Source of the DNA: Microbacterium sp. Root553
GTDB lineage: Bacteria > Actinomycetota > Actinomycetes > Actinomycetales > Microbacteriaceae
NCBI RefSeq assembly: GCF_001426995.1
Contig: NZ_LMFY01000001.1
Span: 954,713-1,018,712 of the forward strand
Length of the DNA stretch: 64,000 nucleotides
Direction: 5' to 3'
Numbering within the stretch: position 1 is the stretch's first letter; the number at the start of each line of letters is the position of its first letter. The position numbers and the translations under genes were made by a program. The notes beneath the pieces are model-generated. The model saw nothing but the letters and a program-made list of their open reading frames with translations, had not been told where the DNA came from and searched no databases. Positions 59,806-64,000 of this stretch are shown one piece after another.

Positions 59806-60972
59806 TCAGGATGCCGTGGCGGATGCCGGGCGCAGCTGCGCCGGACTCCAGCGCACCCCCAGCGCGCGGGACAGCGCCACCTGCGCGACGCCCGTCGAGA
59901 TCGAGGCGTCGGCGGCCGAGTACCGCACGGACACACCGACGGTGCCCATCGCCGGGTAGTCGATCTCGCTCTGCACGAGTCGCAGGAACCGGTCTCCGAG
60001 GGCCCGCGCCGGCCCGCCGATCACGACCTCCCGGGCGTCGAGGACCGCAGCGATGAGGCGGATCGCGCCGGCCAGCGCCCGCGCGCCGACGACCAGACGC
60101 CGCTCGTCGGCAGAGGCCGCGACCTCGGCGATCACCGCCTCATCCATCGCGTCGTCGACGTCGTCGCCGAGCATTGCCGTCAGCGAGGCCACGGCTTCGA
60201 GGCACCCCCGCCGCCCGCAGCGGCACGCAGGAGCGTCGTCACCGAACTGCACCTGCACATGCCCGATCTCCCCCGCGCGGTCGCGCGGCCCCGGGGCCAG
60301 TTCGCCGTCGAGGGTGACCGCGGCGCCGATGCCCGTGCCGAGGTGGATGAAGAGGCGGTAGCCGGCGGCCTCGTCCTCGCGGGCGGCCTCGGCGATGGCC
60401 TCGGCATCCACGTCGTTGACGAGCAGCACCGGCACGTCGATCACCCGTTCGAGACGGTCGGCGAGCGCGACGTCGGTCCAGTCGAGCTGCACGCTCTCGA
60501 GCACACGGCGGCCGTCCGTGGTACCGGGCAGCTGCACGCCGACCACGAGAAGGCGACCCGCGTACTCGGCGGCGATGCGCGCGACGGCCTCGTCGAGGAC
60601 CGCATCCCTCGAGCTCGGGGAATACGAGATCCGGCGCGACTCGACCTCGGTTCCGTCGAGGGCCACCAGAGCGAGCGCGGCCTCGGAGGGCCTGATCACG
60701 ACGACGACGATGAGGTGACGGGTCGCATCGATCGTCAGCGTCGTCGCCCGCTTGCCGCCGGTGCTGGCGGCCTGTTCACCGTCGACGATGAGGTCGAGAT
60801 CGATGAGTTCGGCGACGAGCGACGACGCGGTCGCCGCGGTGAGACCGGTGGCCCGCGCGATGCCCGCGCGGGTCTGCACGCCGGGTTCGCTGAAGACGAG
60901 CTGCAGTGCACGGCGCAGGTTCGCTCGGCGCAGAGCCGCCTGGGTGTCGAGGGTGTCGTCGCTGTTCAGCAT
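59806..60972 (-). CDS. ROK family transcriptional repressor (NagC/XylR-like)
   Basis: 388 residues. N-terminal winged helix (about 15-70: RRALQLVFSEPGVQTRAGIARATGLTAATASSLVAELIDL, given as TRAGIARATGLTAATASSLV), then the ROK kinase-like sensor with FIHLGTGIGAAVTLDG near 210-225 and the zinc motif CRCGRRGCLE near 250-259. A 17-bp palindrome of the family's usual AT-rich type lies 63 nt before its start. Likely represses the sugar regulon until a sugar or sugar phosphate binds. Confidence 0.92.
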   Translation of the reverse strand: MLNSDDTLDTQAALRRANLRRALQLVFSEPGVQTRAGIARATGLTAATASSLVAELIDLDLIVDGEQAASTGGKRATTLTIDATRHLIVVVVIRPSEAALALVALDGTEVESRRISYSPSSRDAVLDEAVARIAAEYAGRLLVVGVQLPGTTDGRRVLESVQLDWTDVALADRLERVIDVPVLLVNDVDAEAIAEAAREDEAAGYRLFIHLGTGIGAAVTLDGELAPGPRDRAGEIGHVQVQFGDDAPACRCGRRGCLEAVASLTAMLGDDVDDAMDEAVIAEVAASADERRLVVGARALAGAIRLIAAVLDAREVVIGGPARALGDRFLRLVQSEIDYPAMGTVGVSVRYSAADASISTGVAQVALSRALGVRWSPAQLRPASATAS

Positions 60973-61034
60973 GGATCCGATCCCGTCGACGCGATCTGTT
61001 GACAGGTTGGAGTGCCCTGCGTACGCTCAGTCAT

Positions 61035-61051
61035 AGTTTATTCAATAAACT
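61035..61051. promoter_or_regulatory. ROK operator candidate AGTTTATT-C-AATAAACT
   Basis: A 17-bp perfect inverted repeat with a one-base centre, of the AT-rich form seen upstream of ROK repressors. The GTTTATTC half occurs again before the SBP gene. Confidence 0.65.
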
Positions 61052-61110
61052 TAGTTCGGTCTCCGGGCGGGTGAGTGCTGCACACACTGTCATCCGCTCG
61101 GACGACCGGA

Positions 61111-61410
61111 TCATCGTCCTTCTGCGGCTTCGGTGTGATGGCGGATGACCTCGGCCACCACGAAGTTGAACCACTTCTCGGCGAACTCGGGGTCGAGATG
61201 CGCCTCCTCCGCGAGCGACTTGAGCCTCGCGACCTGCTGCTCCTCGCGGCCGGGGTCGGATGCCGGCATCTCGTGCATGGCCTTGAGCTGGCCGACCTGC
61301 TGCGTCGCCCGGAAACGCTCGGCGAGCATGAAGATGAGGGCGGCATCGATGTTGTCGATACTGGCACGAAGGCGGAGGAGCTCAGCCCGAGGATCTTCGA
61401 CGGCGGTCAT
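61111..61410 (-). CDS. Chorismate mutase, AroQ type
   Basis: 99 residues, all helical: LRASIDNIDAALIFMLAERF near 14-33, KAMHEMPASDPGREEQQ near 43-59 and EVIRHHTE near 86-93, the AroQ-gamma/monofunctional pattern. Rearranges chorismate to prephenate for Phe and Tyr. ATG with TAGAGT 6 nt before it. Divergent from the AI-2E gene; not near other aro genes. Confidence 0.9.
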   Translation of the reverse strand: MTAVEDPRAELLRLRASIDNIDAALIFMLAERFRATQQVGQLKAMHEMPASDPGREEQQVARLKSLAEEAHLDPEFAEKWFNFVVAEVIRHHTEAAEGR

Positions 61411-61422
61411 GCCCCTACTCTA
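61411..61422 (-). promoter_or_regulatory. Leaderless -10 element (TAGAGT)
   Basis: On the minus strand TAGAGT ends 6 nt before the chorismate mutase ATG; AGGGGC between could act as a weak ribosome site. Confidence 0.45.
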
Positions 61423-61500
61423 CGGAAACACGGGGCCACACGACCCTCCGTGTGCGCGGATGCGGGCTCCACATCCTGCAGACGAGACCCGCGTCGGCAG

Positions 61501-61512
61501 TATCGTGAGCAC
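61501..61512 (+). promoter_or_regulatory. Leaderless -10 element (TATCGT)
   Basis: TATCGT at 61501-61506, then GAGCAC and the ATG at 61513. Confidence 0.45.
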
Positions 61513-62814
61513 ATGAGCCGTGAAGATCAGGACCCCTCCTCGACAGCGCCCGATGCGGCATCCGGGGCTCCCGCGGCGGCCTCGCTGCCGGCTCTCACCG
61601 TCGACACGGCAGCAGCGACCGAGCATCCCACCACGGCGGACCCGCGGGCCACCGAGCCACACGCGACCGACCCGCACACCACCGGCCCGGCCGACACCGC
61701 TGTCGCACATGCGCTCGCCTCCCCCCGTCCGGTGATCATCGAACCGATGACCCCCAGCCGTTCGTTCTGGACCCGGATCGACCGCCCCTTCGTGTTCGGC
61801 TTCCTGGTGACGCTCGGCGGCCTGGCCGCCCTCGTCCTCGGCCTGGCGGTCGCCAACCTCTCCACCGTCCTCATCTACATCGCCCTCGCGCTCTTCGCGG
61901 CCCTCGGCCTCGACCCGACCGTGCGGTTCCTCGAGCGACGCGGGCTCTCGCGGGCGCTCTCCGTCGTCGTCTCGATCGCCGGGCTGGTCGTGGTGATCGC
62001 GCTGGTCCTCTGGATGGTGCTTCCGGTCGTCATCGATCAGATAGCCGGCTTCGTGAAGTCCGTCCCGGGCATGATCCAGGAGTTCACGCGCAGCGACCTC
62101 TACGCGACTCTCGACGCCCAGTTCGGCGATCAGTTCCAGAGCCTCGTCGCCGACGTGCAGAAGTTCCTCACCGATCCCGGCAACATCGCCACGATCGGGG
62201 GCGGGGCGCTGCAGGTCGGCGCCTCGATCGCGAACGCCATCTCGGGAATCATCGTCGTGCTGGTGCTGACGCTCTACTTCGTGGCGACGCTGCCCACGAT
62301 GAAGGCGGGGATGCTGCGCCTCGCTCCCGCCCGTGACCGCGCTCGTGCGAGCGACATCACCGATCAGATCACCGATTCGGTCGGCGCCTACGTCATGGGC
62401 ATGGTGGTGCTCGCGCTCTGCAACGCGATCCTCGCGTTCCTGCTGTACTTCTTCCTCGGTCTGCCGTTCCCCCCGCTGATGGCGACGGTCGCGTTCTGCA
62501 TCACGCTCATCCCGCTCGTCGGTTCGGTGATCTTCTGGATCGTCGGCACCGGACTCGCGCTCTTCAGCGATCCGATCGCTGCCCTCGTCTTCGCGATCGT
62601 CTACCTCGTCTACATGCAGATCGAGGCGTACGTGATCACCCCGCGCGTGATGAACCGTGCGGTCGCCGTGCCCGGGGCGCTCGTCGTGATCGGCGCCCTC
62701 GCCGGCGGCACGCTGCTCGGCCTGCTGGGTGCACTGGTCGCGGTGCCGGTCGCGGCATCCATCCTCATCATCATCAAGCAGGTGCTGATCCCCCGGCAGG
62801 ACTCCCGGGTCTAG
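61513..62814 (+). CDS. AI-2E family membrane transporter
   Basis: 433 residues. A long Ala/Thr/Pro-rich cytoplasmic tail (1-85) precedes eight helices with the AI-2E (PerM) pattern: ALFAALGLDPTVRFLERRGL near 120-138, LPFPPLMATVAFCITLIPLVGS near 315-337, and QIEAYVITPRVMNRAV near 370-385. Family roles include transport of AI-2 or sodium/proton exchange; substrate not known. A bidirectional hairpin follows. Confidence 0.9.
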   Translation: MSREDQDPSSTAPDAASGAPAAASLPALTVDTAAATEHPTTADPRATEPHATDPHTTGPADTAVAHALASPRPVIIEPMTPSRSFWTRIDRPFVFGFLVTLGGLAALVLGLAVANLSTVLIYIALALFAALGLDPTVRFLERRGLSRALSVVVSIAGLVVVIALVLWMVLPVVIDQIAGFVKSVPGMIQEFTRSDLYATLDAQFGDQFQSLVADVQKFLTDPGNIATIGGGALQVGASIANAISGIIVVLVLTLYFVATLPTMKAGMLRLAPARDRARASDITDQITDSVGAYVMGMVVLALCNAILAFLLYFFLGLPFPPLMATVAFCITLIPLVGSVIFWIVGTGLALFSDPIAALVFAIVYLVYMQIEAYVITPRVMNRAVAVPGALVVIGALAGGTLLGLLGALVAVPVAASILIIIKQVLIPRQDSRV

Positions 62815-62840
62815 CGCTCGCGACTCGCCCGCGGACGCAC

Positions 62841-62873
62841 AAGTGCCCGGCCCCCGTGCGGGACCGGGCACTT
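62841..62873. terminator. Bidirectional hairpin terminator
   Basis: Perfect 10-bp arms AAGTGCCCGG and CCGGGCACTT, 13-nt loop, between convergent AI-2E and osmoprotectant SBP genes. Confidence 0.75.
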
Positions 62874-62895
62874 CTGCGACGGGGCGACAGTGATC

Positions 62896-63819
62896 TCAGC
62901 TGAGGTCGTTGTCAGCCAGCCACTTCTTGGCGATCTCGGCGGAGGACTGCTGGTCGACCGTGCTCAGCACGTTGAGAGCGACGAGCTCCTCGCCGGTCAG
63001 CTTGGCGCTGATCGCGTTGAGCACATCGGACACGTCGTCGGCGATGTCACTCGAGACGATCGGCACGACGTTCGACGAGATGATGAGGTTCTCGGGGTCT
63101 TCCAGGGCCACGATGTCCTCGGTCTCGAAGGCCGGGTCGGCGGTGTAGATGTCTGCGACCTGGATCTGGCCGGCGAGCAGCGACTCGAGCGTGGTCGGGC
63201 CGGTGGCCGAGAACGTCAGATCGACGCCGTACACCTCCTTGGCCTTCGCCGGGCTGTACGGACGCTGCTCGAACTCGGGCGACGCGCCGATGGTGACCGG
63301 CGAGGTGACCTTGCTGAGGTCGCCGATCGTCTTCAGGTCGTTCTCCTCGGCGAAGCTCTTCAGCACCGTGTAGGAGTCCTGGTCGGTCGCCTCGGCGAAG
63401 TCGAGGGCCGTGAGACTGTCGGGCAGAGCATCCTGCAGGGCGGCGTAGACGTCGTCGGGGCTGGTCACGGTCACGTCGTCATCCGAGATGTACTCGAGCA
63501 GGCTGCCCGTGTACTCGGGGAAGACGTTGATCGCGCCGGACTCGACGTCGGGCATGTACGCGTCGCGCTGACCGATGTTGAGCTTCTTCTCGACGTCGAA
63601 GCCGGCACCCTCGAGTGCCTGCGCGTAGATCTCGGCGATGATCTCGTTGGAGTAGTACGCCTGCGATCCGACGACGATCGTGTCGCCACCGCCCGAGCCG
63701 GAGCTGGATTCGGACGGCTCGTCGAGCGGGTTGCTCGAGCTGCAGGCGGACAGGGCGAGTGCCGCCGCGGCGACAAGGCCTACGGCGAAGACGGAGCGCT
63801 TGCCTCGTGCTGTGAACAT
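62896..63819 (-). CDS. Osmoprotectant ABC transporter substrate-binding lipoprotein (OpuCC/YehZ type)
   Basis: 307 residues. Lipoprotein signal ending in LSAC with the Cys near 26, then a Ser-rich linker. Mature part: VVGSQAYYSNEIIAEIYAQALE near 48-69, INVFPEYTGSLLEYI near 97-111, and ADIYTADPAFE near 221-231, the pattern of quaternary amine/glycine betaine binding proteins of the OpuCC group. A separate class from the OpuAC-like protein at 30214. Its permease follows on the same strand upstream, at the window edge. Confidence 0.9.
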   Translation of the reverse strand: MFTARGKRSVFAVGLVAAAALALSACSSSNPLDEPSESSSGSGGGDTIVVGSQAYYSNEIIAEIYAQALEGAGFDVEKKLNIGQRDAYMPDVESGAINVFPEYTGSLLEYISDDDVTVTSPDDVYAALQDALPDSLTALDFAEATDQDSYTVLKSFAEENDLKTIGDLSKVTSPVTIGASPEFEQRPYSPAKAKEVYGVDLTFSATGPTTLESLLAGQIQVADIYTADPAFETEDIVALEDPENLIISSNVVPIVSSDIADDVSDVLNAISAKLTGEELVALNVLSTVDQQSSAEIAKKWLADNDLS

Positions 63820-63871
63820 GGACTTCCTCTTCTCTGGAACTGCTGTGGGGAATGGGACGGTGAGGGGCGGT

Positions 63872-64000
63872 TCAGGCGGCCGCGGGCGTCACGGCTGCGG
63901 GTCGCGCCGAGGCGCGGGACCGGCGTCCGGCCTGCCGGCCGGTGCGCAGGCCTGCGGGGACCGCGGCATGCTGAGCGGCCGCGAGGAGAAGATCGACGAT
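63872..64000 (-). CDS. C-terminal end of an ABC permease (partial)
   Basis: 42 codons and the stop visible; the rest lies beyond the right edge. The sequence opens IVDLLLAAAQHAAVPAGLR and ends in a basic, Ala-rich tail (RRSRASARPAAVTPAAA). The place just before the OpuCC-like SBP and the LLLAAAQ pattern fit an osmoprotectant permease (OpuCB/OpuCD type), but too little is present for certainty. Confidence 0.55.
   Translation of the reverse strand: MVDLLLAAAQHAAVPAGLRTGRQAGRRSRASARPAAVTPAAA

Noticed and set aside
1..64000. Mobile element, prophage, tRNA or integration site
   Set aside because: No transposase, integrase, phage gene, tRNA-like cloverleaf or flanking direct repeats were recognised in the window.

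Overview
The window is about 64 kb of very GC-rich DNA with actinobacterial character. Genes use many GTG starts, are packed with 1-4 nt overlaps (TGATG, ATGA, GTGA), and alternate strands in short operons. The hexamer GGATGC/GCATCC recurs everywhere. Gene content and style (SCO4848-type protein, DUF2510/G5/excalibur lipid-free surface protein, DUF3887-HTH, MMPL with TetR, paired PatB-type lyases) fit the family Microbacteriaceae, most probably Microbacterium. That assignment is an inference from style and content; no search was run. I see no tRNA, rRNA, transposase, integrase, phage gene or CRISPR array. This is chromosomal DNA with one visible gene remnant.

Layout. 1-9.9 kb: a cut-off membrane protein, an HTH-DUF3887 regulator, a DHFR-like reductase, small membrane proteins, 6-phosphogluconate dehydrogenase, two convergent PatB/MalY-type aminotransferases separated by hairpin repeats, and a Ser/Thr kinase. 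10-17.8 kb: a WYL regulator facing a VOC protein, purL, a TetR/MMPL exporter pair and a DksA-type zinc-finger protein. 18-25 kb: a serine hydrolase with its ArsR-type regulator, then a TetR/MFS/GH3 beta-glucosidase unit with two matching operator-like sites. 25-30 kb: a three-gene operon (coiled-coil protein, spermidine-synthase-like enzyme, SDR), CorA and an SGNH hydrolase. 30-35 kb: a glycine-betaine ABC transporter (SBP, permease, CBS-ATPase) and an RsmC-like methyltransferase. 35-44 kb: a TetR-controlled ABC exporter, a GntR-controlled ABC exporter, a FUSC-type membrane protein and an ArsR/MFS divergent pair with a 26-bp perfect operator-like palindrome. 44-50 kb: an SDR remnant, a GyrI-like protein, and a four-gene module of sigma factor, beta-sandwich protein, subtilisin-like protease and TPR-CHAT protease. 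51-61 kb: a sugar or amino-sugar regulon (DeoR, class II aldolase, PfkB kinase, ROK kinase, SIS isomerase/deaminase, divergent ABC transporter, ROK repressor). 61-64 kb: chorismate mutase, an AI-2E family permease, and the start of a second osmoprotectant transporter.

How the parts work together. The 51-61 kb block reads as one catabolic route: import, phosphorylation, isomerisation/deamination, second phosphorylation, aldol cleavage to triose phosphates, with DeoR and ROK control. The betaine transporter at 30-33.5 kb and the osmoprotectant binding protein at 62.9-64 kb belong to different classes and suggest layered osmotic adaptation. The 44.9-50.3 kb module combines a transcription factor with two cytoplasmic proteases of different folds and is the best candidate for an undescribed signalling or stress/defence system.

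Two genome-scale patterns stand out. First, about ten genes appear to be leaderless: a TAnnnT -10 hexamer lies 6-7 nt upstream of the start codon. Second, the intergenic regions carry at least four families of inverted or direct repeats, one copy of which lies in frame inside a methyltransferase gene.
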